Assembly: GCF_000009905.1 (NCBI RefSeq)
Contig: NC_006177.1
Coordinates: 3,296,595 to 3,360,594 of the forward strand
Direction of reading: 5' to 3'
Source of the DNA: Symbiobacterium thermophilum IAM 14863
GTDB taxonomy: Bacteria > Bacillota > Sulfobacillia > Symbiobacteriales > Symbiobacteriaceae
Length of the DNA: 64,000 nt
This document shows, one piece after another, positions 32,363 to 41,374 of this stretch (its first letter is position 1; the number at the start of each line of letters is the position of its first letter). The position numbers and the translations under genes were made by a program. The notes beneath the pieces are model-generated. The model searched no databases. It was not told the DNA's origin and worked only from the letters and a program-made list of their open reading frames with translations.

Positions 32363-33433
32363 TCAGGCGTGCAGCGCCTGCTGCGCCCGGCGGGAGACGG
32401 CCAGGATCGCCTGCCAGATCTCCCGGACCTCCTCGCCGGCCAGCTCGTCCCCGGCCAGGCCGGCCAGCCGGTTGATGAGCGCGTGCTCGCGGTCCTCCTG
32501 CAGGACGGGCAGCCCGGCGCCGCGCTTCAGCTGCCCCACCCGGCGCGCCGCCGCCATGCGGCGCAGGAGCAGGTCCAGGATCCGCTCGTCCAGCCGGTCG
32601 ATCTCCTCCCGGCACGCGTCGATGCTCTCCAGGGCAGAGGCCGGGAGCAGCTCCAGACGGGCCATCAGCCGGCTGAACTGCTCGAAGTTCAGCTGCTGCG
32701 CGGCGTCCGAGAGCGCCCGGTCGGGGTCGGGGTGCACCTCGATCATCAGGCCGTCCATGCCTGCCGCCAGCGCCGCCAGGGACAGCGGCTCGATCAGGTC
32801 CCTGCGGCCCGCGGCATGGCTCGGGTCGACGATCACCGGCAGCCCGGAGCGCGTCCGGGCCAGGATCGCCGTGCTCAGGTCCAGCGTGTTGCGGGTGGAG
32901 GTCTCAAAGGTTCGGATGCCCCGCTCGCACAGGATCACCTGGTCGTTGCCGGACTCCAGGATGTATTCCGCCGCGGCAAGCCACTCCTCCAGCGTCGCGC
33001 TCAGCCCCCGCTTCAGCAGCACCGGTTTGCCGGCCCGCCCCACCTGCTTCAGCAGGGCGAAGTTCTGCATGTTGCGGGACCCCACCTGGAGCACGTCCGC
33101 ATACTCCGCCACAAGGTCGATCTGCGCGGTGTCCATGACCTCGGTCACCACCGGCAGCCCCGTCTCCGCGCGGGCCACGGCGAGGAGCCGCAGCCCCTCC
33201 TCGCCCAACCCCTGGAACGAGCGGGGCGAGGTGCGGGGCTTGAACGCGCCGCCCCTGAGGGCCGTGGCGCCCGCGGCCTTGACCGCCCGGGCGGCGGCGA
33301 CGATCTGCTCCTCGCTCTCCACGCTGCACGGTCCCGCGATGATCATCGGGCGGCCTGAGCCCAGCCGCAGGCCCGCAAACCGACCGGCCACCGTGCGCTT
33401 CGTCTCCGCAGTCAGACCTTCGACCACGCTCAT
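32363..33433 (-). CDS. aroF: DAHP synthase fused to chorismate mutase
   Basis: The 356-residue bifunctional enzyme starts the shikimate pathway. Residues about 20-255 form a class I-beta DAHP synthase ([74 protein letters not shown]). Residues about 262-350 form an AroQ chorismate mutase ([23 protein letters not shown]). Mutase after synthase is the reverse of the B. subtilis order. ATG follows AAGGAGGCGG. A T-box leader precedes it, linking expression to an aromatic aminoacyl-tRNA pool. Confidence 0.95.
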   Translation of the reverse strand: MSVVEGLTAETKRTVAGRFAGLRLGSGRPMIIAGPCSVESEEQIVAAARAVKAAGATALRGGAFKPRTSPRSFQGLGEEGLRLLAVARAETGLPVVTEVMDTAQIDLVAEYADVLQVGSRNMQNFALLKQVGRAGKPVLLKRGLSATLEEWLAAAEYILESGNDQVILCERGIRTFETSTRNTLDLSTAILARTRSGLPVIVDPSHAAGRRDLIEPLSLAALAAGMDGLMIEVHPDPDRALSDAAQQLNFEQFSRLMARLELLPASALESIDACREEIDRLDERILDLLLRRMAAARRVGQLKRGAGLPVLQEDREHALINRLAGLAGDELAGEEVREIWQAILAVSRRAQQALHA

Positions 33434-33452
33434 CCGCCTCCTTCACCCTGAT

Positions 33453-33761
33453 AAAAAAACGCTCCCGCCCCGGTAAGGGACGAGAGCACAGCTCCCGTGG
33501 TACCACCCTTCTGAGCCGCCCAAGCGGCGACCCGCTCGATCTGCAGGTGCGGAAGAGCAGAGCTCTTCGACACCGCTCCCGGATAACGGCGGGAGGGCCG
33601 GCCTGGCCTACTGGGCCGCAAGGCTCTGCGGCCGTTCAGCCGGCAGCTCCCGAGGGAACTTCGGCGGGGACCGCCATGGCGGCGCTTCCAGTCTGCGGCG
33701 CCGCCTCCCTGGATGGCCTTCCGTCCGCTTACTTTCCTCGTTCATCGCCGTTTCGTATTTG
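33453..33761 (-). promoter_or_regulatory. T-box riboswitch upstream of aroF
   Basis: The minus strand carries a classical T-box core AAGGGTGGTACCACGG (33495-33510) followed by a terminator: an 11-bp stem (33461-33471 with 33477-33487) and seven T's. Stem I lies at about 33640-33740. In its lower internal loop GAAGTTC, bounded by CGAGG/CCTCG, the codon TTC (33656-33658) suggests Phe. The variable base T in TGGT would pair with an A73 discriminator, which fits tRNA-Phe. The specifier is less certain than the T-box itself. Confidence 0.88.
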
Positions 33762-33767
33762 ACGCTC

Positions 33768-33796
33768 ATTCTAGCCGTTGCCCGTACGTCCGTCAA
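33768..33796 (-). promoter_or_regulatory. Promoter of the T-box-aroF transcript
   Basis: Minus-strand TTGACG (33791-33796) and TAGAAT (33768-33773) are 17 bases apart. The transcript would start near 33761 at the front of the T-box leader. Confidence 0.82.
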
Positions 33797-33842
33797 GAGG
33801 AAACTCCGGCTTGTCCGAAAACGGAACCGCCGTGGCCGCAGG

Positions 33843-34061
33843 CTACAACCGGCGCAGCCCGGCGGTCTCCACCCCGCCGGTGCGCAGCAGCTCCTCCACC
33901 CGTGCGCAGTCCGCCCAGGCGAAGCGCAGCGCGAACCCGCAGTCGCTGGAGAACTGCCGGGGCGTCGGGATGAGCTTGACGGCCAGCCCCGCCGCCTTCA
34001 GCCGTTGCTCAGCCTTCAAGGCCATCGATGTCGTGTGGAAGAGCGCCACGCCGTAGTCCAT
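33843..34061 (-). CDS. DUF3343 family small protein (selenium-linked)
   Basis: The 72-residue product fits DUF3343: YGVALFHTTSMALKAEQRLKAAGLAVKLIPTPRQFSSDCGFALRF, with one conserved cysteine (about residue 41). In many genomes such proteins sit beside YedE-like transporters and SelD-dependent systems and are thought to handle selenium or sulfur as thiol carriers. Here it follows the cysteine-desulfurase-like gene directly. The ATG at 34061 lies 4 bases inside the neighbour's end region, with GGGGGCG upstream. Confidence 0.85.
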   Translation of the reverse strand: MDYGVALFHTTSMALKAEQRLKAAGLAVKLIPTPRQFSSDCGFALRFAWADCARVEELLRTGGVETAGLRRL

Positions 34062-34065
34062 CCCA

Positions 34066-35235
34066 TCACGCCCCCTCGGCAAGCCGGCGGACCGCCGCCA
34101 CCGCCCGCGCGATCTGCTCCGGGGTGTTGAAAGGCCCCGGGGACAGCCGCACCGTCCCCTGCGGGAACGTGCCCAGGGTCCGGTGGGCCACCGGGGCGCA
34201 GTGCAGCCCGACGCGGGCGAGGATCCCGAACTCCTCGTCCAGCCGTCCGCCCACCTCCGACACCGTGCGCCCCTCGACGGTGAAGGAGACCACCGCGACC
34301 CGCTGGCTGAAGTCCGCCGGGCCGTACAGCCGCACGCCAGGGATCTCCGAGAGCCCCTCCCAGAGCTGCCGGGCGAGCTGCCGTTCCCGCCGGCCGATTT
34401 CCTCCGGCCCGCCCAGTTCTGCCAGCGCCTGAATCCCGGCGCCCAGGCCGGCGATGCCCACGAAGTTGACCGTGCCGGCCTCGAACCGGTCCGGCAGGTC
34501 CGGCGGCTGTCTCTCCATTGCCGAGCGGGATCCCGTCCCGCCCCGCACCAGCGGCTTCATCTCGGCCGCGTTGACCCGCTCGCCCAGGATGAGCCCCCCG
34601 GTGCCGGTGGGGCCCAGGAGCCCTTTGTGGCCGGTGAAGGCCAGGAGGTCGATGCCCATCGCCCCCATATCGATGGGGACGCTGCCGGCGCTCTGCGCCG
34701 CGTCGACCAGCACCAGCGCGCCTGCCCGGTGCGCGATCGCGGCGGCCTCGGCGACAGGGCAGATGGTGCCGGTCACGTTGCTGGCATGGTTCAGGGCCAC
34801 CATCCGGGTCGGGGCAGCCTCCACCACCCGCCGGAACGCCTCCAGGTCCAGCCGGCCCTCAGAATCGCAGGGGGCGATGACGACCTCGATCCCCAGCTCC
34901 TCCAGGTCGCGCAGGGGGCGGATGACGGCGTTGTGCTCCATGCCCGTGCAGACCACCCGGTCGCCGGGAGAGAGCAGGCCGCCCAGGGCCAGGTTGACGG
35001 CCATGGTGCCGTTGTGGGTGAAGATCACGCGCAGCGGGTCAGGGGCACCGAAGAGTTCGGCTACGGCCTGCCGCACCGCCCAGACCCGCCGGCCGGCGGC
35101 GAGCGACAGCCGGTGCCCGGAGCGGCCGGGATTGCCGGCCTCATTCTCCAGGCACTCGGCCATCGCCCGCACCACCGCCGCCGGCTTGGGCCACGAGGTG
35201 GCGGCGTTGTCCAGGTAAATCAGTTCGGCGCTCAT
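34066..35235 (-). CDS. Cysteine desulfurase/selenocysteine lyase-like protein
   Basis: The 389-residue PLP enzyme removes sulfur or selenium from (seleno)cysteine. It has the aminotransferase V core (YLDNAATSWPKP, LNHASNVTGTICP), the PLP lysine in FTGHKGLLGPTGTGGL and the C-terminal RVGLHCAPVAHRTLG with a catalytic cysteine. The RVGLHCAPxAH form is the subgroup often linked to YedE and DUF3343 in selenium metabolism. ATG overlaps the YedE-like stop (ATGA). A role supplying selenium for the formate dehydrogenase Sec in this window is likely but inferred. Confidence 0.9.
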   Translation of the reverse strand: MSAELIYLDNAATSWPKPAAVVRAMAECLENEAGNPGRSGHRLSLAAGRRVWAVRQAVAELFGAPDPLRVIFTHNGTMAVNLALGGLLSPGDRVVCTGMEHNAVIRPLRDLEELGIEVVIAPCDSEGRLDLEAFRRVVEAAPTRMVALNHASNVTGTICPVAEAAAIAHRAGALVLVDAAQSAGSVPIDMGAMGIDLLAFTGHKGLLGPTGTGGLILGERVNAAEMKPLVRGGTGSRSAMERQPPDLPDRFEAGTVNFVGIAGLGAGIQALAELGGPEEIGRRERQLARQLWEGLSEIPGVRLYGPADFSQRVAVVSFTVEGRTVSEVGGRLDEEFGILARVGLHCAPVAHRTLGTFPQGTVRLSPGPFNTPEQIARAVAAVRRLAEGA

Positions 35236-36359
35236 GCCGCCGACCGGGACTGGTCCTCACCCGCCGCCACGTCCCGCATGGTGAAGCCCAGGACGACCAC
35301 GACGATGAGCCCGATGATCACCGCCGCCGGCCCGTAGGGCGACGGCCCCGCGGCCGAGCTGGCCAGGTTGAAGTTGTGCGCCAGGGCGGTGCCGGTCAGC
35401 AGTCCGAAGGTGAAGACCGCCGCGTCGGTGTCGCCCTCGCCGGAGAGGAAGAGCTGCCGGCCGGGGCAGCCGCCGCCGAGCGTGAAGGCCAGGCCGGAGA
35501 GCAGCATGCCCATGAAGTTCCAGAGCCCGTCCGTATGGGCGATGGGCTGGTTGGCGAAGCCCGGGTGGAACTGGCCCAGGGCCAGGTTCGCCACCGCGGC
35601 GGTTATGATCAGGGCGACGACGCCCGTCAGCAGCTTGGTGTCACGCAGCATGAACAGATTTCTGAACGCCCCCACCGAACAGAAGCGGCTCCGCTGCCCC
35701 AGGTACCCGATGACCAGGGCGAACAGGAGCGAGATCCACCAGGCGGCGTGCTGCGAGCCCGGACCGCTGGTGCTGAAGAAGATCGGGCCCACCGGGTTCC
35801 CGTCGGCGTCCCGCCCGAACAGCGGCGCCGCCAGGAGGAGCACCAGGAGGCCGACCATGGCCGCCGGCATGATCCAGCCGGCGACCGGCGCCATCGGCTT
35901 GCTCTTGCCCAGGCTGTAGCCCCGGCGCAGGAAGAAGGTGGCCGCCCAGATGCCTGCGGCGAAACCGAGGACGCCGACGACGGCGTTCCAGTCGCCGCCG
36001 CCGATCCGCAGGAACGCCCGCCACGGACAGCCGAGGAAGACCAGCGCGCCGATCGCGGCGATGACGCCCATGATGTACCGCACCAGCGGCGAGGAGCCGC
36101 CCCGGGCGCGCCACTCGCCGGCGCCCAGCGCGGCGATCGTCGCACCCAGGACCAGGCCGATGATCTCGGGCCGGATGTACTGCACGGCCGCAGCCCGGTG
36201 CAGCCCGAGGGCGCCCGCGATGTCACGGGTGAAACAGGCGACGCACACCCCCATGTTCCCGGGGTTGCCCAGCTTCACCAGGATGGGCGCCAGGATCCCA
36301 ACGACAACGCCGGTGAGGGTCACGCCCCACCTCCCTGACCAGAGACGATTCAGCGACAC
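35232..36359 (-). CDS. yedE: YedE-related selenium/sulfur transport membrane protein
   Basis: The 375-residue integral membrane protein has about ten helices and the cysteine motifs of the YeeE/YedE family: GNMGVCVACFTRDIAG, FLGCPWRAFLRIGGGDWNA, RSRFCSVGAFRN and LGGGCPGRQLFLSGEGD. The GNPGNMGVCVACFTRDIAGALGL front is typical of the branch found with selenium metabolism genes. GTG start lies 10 bases after GGGAGG. It heads the yedE-csd-DUF3343 operon, which is inserted between clpC and radA relative to Bacillus. Confidence 0.9.
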   Translation of the reverse strand: MSLNRLWSGRWGVTLTGVVVGILAPILVKLGNPGNMGVCVACFTRDIAGALGLHRAAAVQYIRPEIIGLVLGATIAALGAGEWRARGGSSPLVRYIMGVIAAIGALVFLGCPWRAFLRIGGGDWNAVVGVLGFAAGIWAATFFLRRGYSLGKSKPMAPVAGWIMPAAMVGLLVLLLAAPLFGRDADGNPVGPIFFSTSGPGSQHAAWWISLLFALVIGYLGQRSRFCSVGAFRNLFMLRDTKLLTGVVALIITAAVANLALGQFHPGFANQPIAHTDGLWNFMGMLLSGLAFTLGGGCPGRQLFLSGEGDTDAAVFTFGLLTGTALAHNFNLASSAAGPSPYGPAAVIIGLIVVVVLGFTMRDVAAGEDQSRSAA

Positions 36360-36438
36360 AACTCATGCGCCTCCCTTAAGGATGATTGGTAGTAATCTTT
36401 GACGTCCGATACCTGAATCCTCCAACAGAAAAAGCAAG

Positions 36439-36478
36439 GCAGGCGCCGGTCCCCCAGCACGGGGTGACCGGCGCCTGC
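36439..36478 (-). terminator. clpC operon terminator
   Basis: A 13-bp stem, GCAGGCGCCGGTC with GACCGGCGCCTGC, is followed on the minus strand by CTTGCTTTTTC. It ends the ctsR-clpC operon. Confidence 0.85.
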
Positions 36479-36503
36479 TGAACGGGCCGGGCCAGCGGGG
36501 CCG

Positions 36504-39005
36504 CTAAGCCTGCGTGGTCTCGCCGCTGCCGACGCCCACCGACTCGGCGGAGGGCTCGGTGCGCTTGAAGACGATCTTGCCTTCCGCGTCGGTGTCCACG
36601 TACACCTGCTCGCCGTACTTGAACGGCTGCCGGAGCATCTCCTCGGAGAGCGGGTCCTCCACCAGCCGCTGGATGGCCCGGCGCAGCGGGCGGGCGCCGA
36701 ACTTCTCGTCGTAACCTTCCGCGACCAGCTTCTCCAGGGCGGAGTCGGAAAGGGTCAGCTCCACGCCCTGCTCCTTCAGCCGGTCAGCCACCTTCTTGAC
36801 CTCCAGCCGCACGATCTCCTTCAGGTGATCCTTGGTCAGGCTGTGGAAGATGATGATCTCGTCGAGCCGGTTGAGGAACTCGGGCCGGAAGAGCCGCTTG
36901 ACCTCGTCCATGACCCGGGACTTCATCCGCTCGTACCGCTCCTTCTCGTCCTCCTGGACGGTGAAGCCCAGCTTCTTGTCGCCCTGGATGGCCTGGGCGC
37001 CCGCGTTGGAGGTCATGATGATCACGGTGTTGCGGAAGTCCACGGTGCGGCCCTTGGCCTCGGTCAGCCGGCCGTCCTCCAGCACCTGCAGCAGGATGTT
37101 GAAGACCTCGGGATGCGCCTTCTCGATCTCATCCAGCAGCACGACGCAGTACGGCCGGCGCCGGACGGCCTCGGTCAGCTGACCGCCCTCCTCGTACCCC
37201 ACGTACCCGGGCGGCGCGCCCACCAGCCGGGAGGTGGTGTGCCGCTCCATATACTCGGACATGTCGATGCGGACCATCGCGTCCTCGTCGCCGAAGAGCG
37301 CCTCCGCCAGGGCCTTGGCCAGGTGGGTCTTGCCCGTGCCCGTCGGGCCCAGGAAGATGAAGGAGCCGATGGGCCGCTTCGGATCCTTCAGGCCGGCGCG
37401 GGCCCGCCGGATGGCCCGGGCCACCGCCGCCACCGCCTCGTCCTGGCCGACCACCTTCTCGTGCAGCACCTTCTCCAGGTTGAGCAGCCGCTGGGACTCG
37501 TCCATCGTCAGCTTTGTCGCGGGGATGCCCGTCCACTGAGAGACGATGGTGGCGATGTCCTCCTCGTTCACGACGCACTTCGCCGTGACCTTCTTCTGCT
37601 GCCACTCGTTCTTCTGCCGCTCCAGCTCCTCCTTCAGCTTGGTCTCCTTGTCCCGGAGGCGCGCGGCCTTCTCGAACTCCTGCCCCTGGACGGCGGCCTC
37701 CTTCTCCTTGCGCACCTCCTCCAGCTTATCCTCCAGCTCCTTCAGGTTGGGCGGTGCCACGAAGGTGGAGAGCCGGACGCGGGAGGCGGCCTCGTCGATC
37801 AGGTCGACGGCCTTGTCGGGCAGGAACCGGTCGGTGACGTAGCGGTCGGAGAGCCGCACTGCGGCCTCGATCGCGGCGTCGGTGATCTCGACCCGGTGGT
37901 GGGCCTCGTACCGGTCGCGCAGCCCCTTCAGGATCTGGATGGCGTCCTCGGGGCTCGGCTCCTCGACCATCACCGGCTGGAAGCGGCGCTCCAGGGCCGC
38001 GTCCTTCTCCACGTACTTGCGGTACTCGTCGATGGTGGTCGCGCCGATGGCCTGCAACTCGCCGCGGGCCAGGGCCGGCTTCAGGATGTTGGACGCGTCG
38101 ATCGCGCCCTCCGCTGCGCCGGCGCCGATGATGGTGTGCAGTTCGTCGATGAAGAGGATGACGTTGCCGGCGTTGCGGATCTCCTCCAGCACCTTCTTGA
38201 GCCGCTCCTCAAACTCGCCCCGGTATTTGGAGCCCGCGACCAGCGAGGCCAGGTCCAGGGCGACGACCCGCTTGTCCTTCAGGATCTCCGGCACCCGGCC
38301 GTCGACGATGCGCTGGGCCAGGCCCTCGGCGATGGCGGTCTTGCCCACGCCGGGCTCGCCGATCAGCACCGGGTTGTTCTTGGTGCGTCGGGTGAGAATC
38401 TGGATGACCCGCTCGATCTCCTTCTCCCGGCCGATGACCGGATCCAGCTTGCCGTCGCGGGCCATCTGATTCAGGTCGCGGCCGAACTGGTCCAGCGTGG
38501 AGGTGCTGGTCTTGGGCCCCTTGACCTTGGCCGATCCCGGCATGGAGGAGCCGGCGGGCGGATGGGGCACCCCGCCGAGCAGGTGGATCACCTGGTTGCG
38601 CACCCGCTCCAGGTCCGCCCCCAGGTTCTGCAGCACCTGGGCAGCCACGCCCTCGCCCTCCCGGATGAGGCCGAGCAGGATGTGCTCCGTGCCCACGTAG
38701 TTATGCCCCAGGAGCCGCGCCTCTTCGATGGCCAGCTCCACCATCACCTTCTTGGCCCTGGGCGTGAAGCCGATCTCACCCCGGGACGAGGCGGAGCCCT
38801 TGCCGATCATCTTCTCGACCTCGGCCCGCACCTGCTCCAGCTGGATGCCCAGCGACTGGAGCGCCTTGGCGGCGATGCCCTCGCCCTCGCGAATCAGTCC
38901 CAGGAGCAGATGCTCTGTGCCGACGTAGTCGTAATTCAAACGCCGAGCCTCATCCTGGGCCAGCACGATGACCCGCTGAGCCCGTTCCGTGTAGCGGCTG
39001 AACAT
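36504..39005 (-). CDS. clpC: ATP-dependent Clp protease ATPase subunit ClpC
   Basis: ClpC is the AAA+ unfoldase that works with ClpP and adaptors such as McsB and MecA. The 833-residue protein has two Clp_N repeats (residues 1-145), AAA-1 with Walker [10 protein letters not shown] and Walker [11 protein letters not shown], a UVR-type middle region ([20 protein letters not shown]), AAA-2 with [14 protein letters not shown] and a ClpB-D2-small C-terminal domain. The ATG at 39005 with AGGGGGTAAGTCGCGC upstream matches the family start [10 protein letters not shown]. It ends the CtsR-controlled operon. Confidence 0.97.
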   Translation of the reverse strand: MFSRYTERAQRVIVLAQDEARRLNYDYVGTEHLLLGLIREGEGIAAKALQSLGIQLEQVRAEVEKMIGKGSASSRGEIGFTPRAKKVMVELAIEEARLLGHNYVGTEHILLGLIREGEGVAAQVLQNLGADLERVRNQVIHLLGGVPHPPAGSSMPGSAKVKGPKTSTSTLDQFGRDLNQMARDGKLDPVIGREKEIERVIQILTRRTKNNPVLIGEPGVGKTAIAEGLAQRIVDGRVPEILKDKRVVALDLASLVAGSKYRGEFEERLKKVLEEIRNAGNVILFIDELHTIIGAGAAEGAIDASNILKPALARGELQAIGATTIDEYRKYVEKDAALERRFQPVMVEEPSPEDAIQILKGLRDRYEAHHRVEITDAAIEAAVRLSDRYVTDRFLPDKAVDLIDEAASRVRLSTFVAPPNLKELEDKLEEVRKEKEAAVQGQEFEKAARLRDKETKLKEELERQKNEWQQKKVTAKCVVNEEDIATIVSQWTGIPATKLTMDESQRLLNLEKVLHEKVVGQDEAVAAVARAIRRARAGLKDPKRPIGSFIFLGPTGTGKTHLAKALAEALFGDEDAMVRIDMSEYMERHTTSRLVGAPPGYVGYEEGGQLTEAVRRRPYCVVLLDEIEKAHPEVFNILLQVLEDGRLTEAKGRTVDFRNTVIIMTSNAGAQAIQGDKKLGFTVQEDEKERYERMKSRVMDEVKRLFRPEFLNRLDEIIIFHSLTKDHLKEIVRLEVKKVADRLKEQGVELTLSDSALEKLVAEGYDEKFGARPLRRAIQRLVEDPLSEEMLRQPFKYGEQVYVDTDAEGKIVFKRTEPSAESVGVGSGETTQA

Positions 39006-39121
39006 GCGCGACTTACCCCCTATCCATCTGTTTATTCCGGAACCACGTGGCGAGGCATCGCCCTCGCCGCACACTTACCGATTGGGACCGCTGCGCCCTG
39101 CGGTGCGATACGGCCGGCCGG

Positions 39122-40192
39122 TCAGGCGGAAAGGCGCGCCCGGATCAGCGCCGCCCGCCGCACGTCCCGCTCCAGCGGGTTCAGCTCCCGCCCCGCCTGC
39201 CGCTGCAGGCACGCGGGCTGCATCGCCACGAGCAACTCGTTGAGGATGCGGTAGTCGATCTTCGGCACGACCCCCAGGGCAACGCCCAGGCGTACGTCCG
39301 AGAGCAGGCGCATCGCCTCCTCCGAGCTGATCATCCGGGCGGTGGTGAGGATGCCGTACGCCCGGGAGACCCGGTCCTCGATCTGCAGCCGCATCTCCCC
39401 GTAGAGATGGCGGCGGGCCTGCTCCTCCGTGTCGATCACGGTCCGGGCGATGGCCTCCAGGTTCGCGATGATCTCCTCCTCGGCCTTCCCGAGGGAGGTC
39501 TGGTTGGAGATCTGGAAGATCTGCCCGGCCGCCTCCGTGCCCTCGCCGTAAAGTCCCCGTACCACGAGGCCCAACTGCGAGAGGTTGTGGAAGAGCCGAC
39601 CGGCCTGCTGCGTCAGCACCAGGGCCGGCAGGTGCATCATCACCGAGGCCCGGAGCCCCGTGCCTACGTTGGTCGGGCAGGCCGTGAGATAGCCCAGCTG
39701 CTCGTCAAACGCGAACTGGAGCCGCTGCTCCAGGGCGTCGTCCACCTGGGACGCCACCCGCCAGGCCTCCTGCAGCTGCAGCCCGGAGGCCAGCACCTGG
39801 ATGCGCAGGTGGTCCTCCTCGTTGACCATGATGGAGATGGCCTCGTCCTCGGAAATGGCCACGGCCTTGGCCATGACCTCCTTGGACTGCTGCGGGCTGA
39901 TCAGGTGCTTCTCGACCAGGATCTGCCGGTCCAGCGGCGTGGTGTCGGCCAGCCGATACAGTTCCACCCGGGACGGGAAGCCGACCAGGTTGATCTCGCG
40001 GACCCCCGCCTCCGCGGCCTGCAGAAGCCGCTCGGTGTCGGGTTCGGACATCCGCTGCGGGAAGGGCAGGTCATCCAGGTTGCGGGCCAGCCGGATCCGG
40101 GAAGAGAGCACGATGTCGGCGTGCGGTCCGGTTCCCTCCATCCAGCGGCTCTCCGCGCGGGACACCAGCTCATTCCAACCCACCGTTGTCAC
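39122..40192 (-). CDS. mcsB: Protein-arginine kinase McsB
   Basis: McsB phosphorylates arginines on CtsR and on proteins destined for ClpCP. The 356-residue protein has the phosphagen-kinase catalytic domain (VLSSRIRLARNL, MVNEEDHLRIQ, CPTNVGTGLRASVM, QISNQTSLGKAEEEI). The start taken overlaps the end of mcsA by 23 bases; a GTG nine bases inside, after GGGGGTGACAAC, is equally possible. It lies in the standard ctsR-mcsA-mcsB-clpC order. Confidence 0.95.
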   Translation of the reverse strand: MTTVGWNELVSRAESRWMEGTGPHADIVLSSRIRLARNLDDLPFPQRMSEPDTERLLQAAEAGVREINLVGFPSRVELYRLADTTPLDRQILVEKHLISPQQSKEVMAKAVAISEDEAISIMVNEEDHLRIQVLASGLQLQEAWRVASQVDDALEQRLQFAFDEQLGYLTACPTNVGTGLRASVMMHLPALVLTQQAGRLFHNLSQLGLVVRGLYGEGTEAAGQIFQISNQTSLGKAEEEIIANLEAIARTVIDTEEQARRHLYGEMRLQIEDRVSRAYGILTTARMISSEEAMRLLSDVRLGVALGVVPKIDYRILNELLVAMQPACLQRQAGRELNPLERDVRRAALIRARLSA

Positions 40193-40712
40193 CCCCTGCG
40201 GCGATCTCCGCCTCCAGCGCCCGGATCTGGTCCCGGATCCGGGCGGCCTCCTCGTAGCGCTCGCCCTGCACGGCGGAGGCCAGCTGCGCCCGGAGGATCT
40301 TCAGGTCACGCCTCTTGCGGGCGAGGCCGCCGGTGCGCTTGGGCACCTTCCCGCTGTGCGTGGCGGTGCCCTGGATCCGCTTGATCAGCGGCATCAGCTG
40401 CTGCTCCATCTCCTGGTAACAGCGGGGGCATCCCAGGAGTCCGCTCTGGGCGAACTGGCTGTAGGTCATGCCGCAGTGCCGGCACGTCGGCTCCGCCTTG
40501 AGCTGGGGCTGGCCGGCGCCCGCCCCGGGCAGCGTCTGCCCCAGGAACGAGCTGAGCAGCTGCTGCATGGACAGGTTCGGGAACGAAAAGCTCGGGATGG
40601 CGCCCACCTCGCGGGCGCACTCCACACACAGGTGCGACTCCTGCTTCTGGCCGTTGGTGATCACCGTCTGGTGCACCGTCGCCTCACGCTGGCCGCATCG
40701 CTCGCACCGCAT
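40170..40712 (-). CDS. mcsA: McsA, activator of McsB kinase
   Basis: McsA is a zinc-binding activator of McsB. The 180-residue protein has four CxxC pairs (CERCG, CVECA, CRHCG, CPRCY) and a C-terminal UVR motif (LRAQLASAVQGERYEEAARIRDQIRALE). Length is typical. It follows ctsR with a 14-base gap and overlaps mcsB. Confidence 0.95.
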   Translation of the reverse strand: MRCERCGQREATVHQTVITNGQKQESHLCVECAREVGAIPSFSFPNLSMQQLLSSFLGQTLPGAGAGQPQLKAEPTCRHCGMTYSQFAQSGLLGCPRCYQEMEQQLMPLIKRIQGTATHSGKVPKRTGGLARKRRDLKILRAQLASAVQGERYEEAARIRDQIRALEAEIAAGGDNGGLE

Positions 40713-40726
40713 GGGCCAAGACCTCC

Positions 40727-41182
40727 TCAGAAGCGCAGAATAGCGGTGAGCATCGCCTTCAGCACGCTGGCCCGCACCTCATCCCGGTACGGCAGCTCCA
40801 GCCCCAGGACCTCGCGCCGCACGGCCGCCTCCATGATGGCCGCTTCGCGCTCGTCGATGAGCCCCTCGTCCCGCAGCCGCCCGACGATGTGAAACGCCTC
40901 GTTCTGGCTGATCGCGTCGCCGATCTGCCGCTCGATCAGGTCCTGCAGGTCCTCGGGGTTTTTGATGTTGAGTCGGATGATGCGGATATACCCCCCGCCC
41001 CCGCGCCGGCTTTCCACCAGGTAGCCGCGCTCGGGGGTGAAGCGGGTGGTCAGCACGTAGTTGATCTGCGAGGGCGCGCAGTCAAACAGGGCGGCCAGCA
41101 TGGCGCGCCGCACCTCCAGGATCTCCGTCCTGCTCAGGTGCTCCTTCAGGTAGCGTTCGATCTTGTCCGCCAGGTTGGCCAT
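40727..41182 (-). CDS. ctsR: Transcriptional repressor CtsR
   Basis: CtsR represses clp and other heat-shock genes by binding AGGTCAAA-type direct repeats. The 151-residue protein has the winged helix N-terminal region (LADKIERYLKEHL, VRRAMLAALFDCAPSQINYVLTTRF), the glycine-rich wing (ESRRGGGGYIRI) and a C-terminal dimerisation domain. ATG at 41182 follows GGGGGTGAGCGCCTG. A CtsR box overlaps the leader just upstream, so the operon is autoregulated. Confidence 0.95.
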   Translation of the reverse strand: MANLADKIERYLKEHLSRTEILEVRRAMLAALFDCAPSQINYVLTTRFTPERGYLVESRRGGGGYIRIIRLNIKNPEDLQDLIERQIGDAISQNEAFHIVGRLRDEGLIDEREAAIMEAAVRREVLGLELPYRDEVRASVLKAMLTAILRF

Positions 41183-41197
41183 CAGGCGCTCACCCCC

Positions 41198-41214
41198 TGA
41201 CCTTGTTTGACCTT
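41198..41214 (-). promoter_or_regulatory. CtsR operator 1
   Basis: Minus-strand AAGGTCAAACAAGGTCA is a direct heptad repeat of the CtsR consensus (second half lacks the last AAA). It lies just after the expected transcript start (about 41219) and before the ctsR ribosome binding site, so bound CtsR would block initiation. Confidence 0.88.
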
Positions 41215-41225
41215 CCTGCCTTCCA

Positions 41226-41254
41226 ATAATACCCCCCGACGGGCTGCCGGGCAA
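41226..41254 (-). promoter_or_regulatory. Promoter of ctsR-mcsA-mcsB-clpC
   Basis: Minus-strand TTGCCC (41249-41254) and TATTAT (41226-41231) are 17 bases apart, ending 12 bases before CtsR operator 1. Confidence 0.75.
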
Positions 41255-41323
41255 GTGCAACTCGTAACGAAATATGCGCCTCTACCGCATTTTTCCCCGC
41301 CAGGGGCCGCCGGAGACTCCCTC

Positions 41324-41340
41324 TGACCTTATTTGACGTT
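41324..41340 (-). promoter_or_regulatory. CtsR operator 2 (upstream box)
   Basis: Minus-strand AACGTCAAATAAGGTCA resembles operator 1 in sequence and orientation. It lies about 70 bases upstream of the -35, between the ctsR promoter and the rRNA methyltransferase gene. It may aid repression by looping. Confidence 0.72.
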
Positions 41341-41374
41341 CGGAACCTCCCTGGAGAAACGGCCGGGACGCCCG

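Noticed and set aside
36825-39254. Open frame of about 809 codons on the plus strand opposite clpC
   Set aside because: Shadow of clpC caused by high GC third positions; no homology pattern or start signal.
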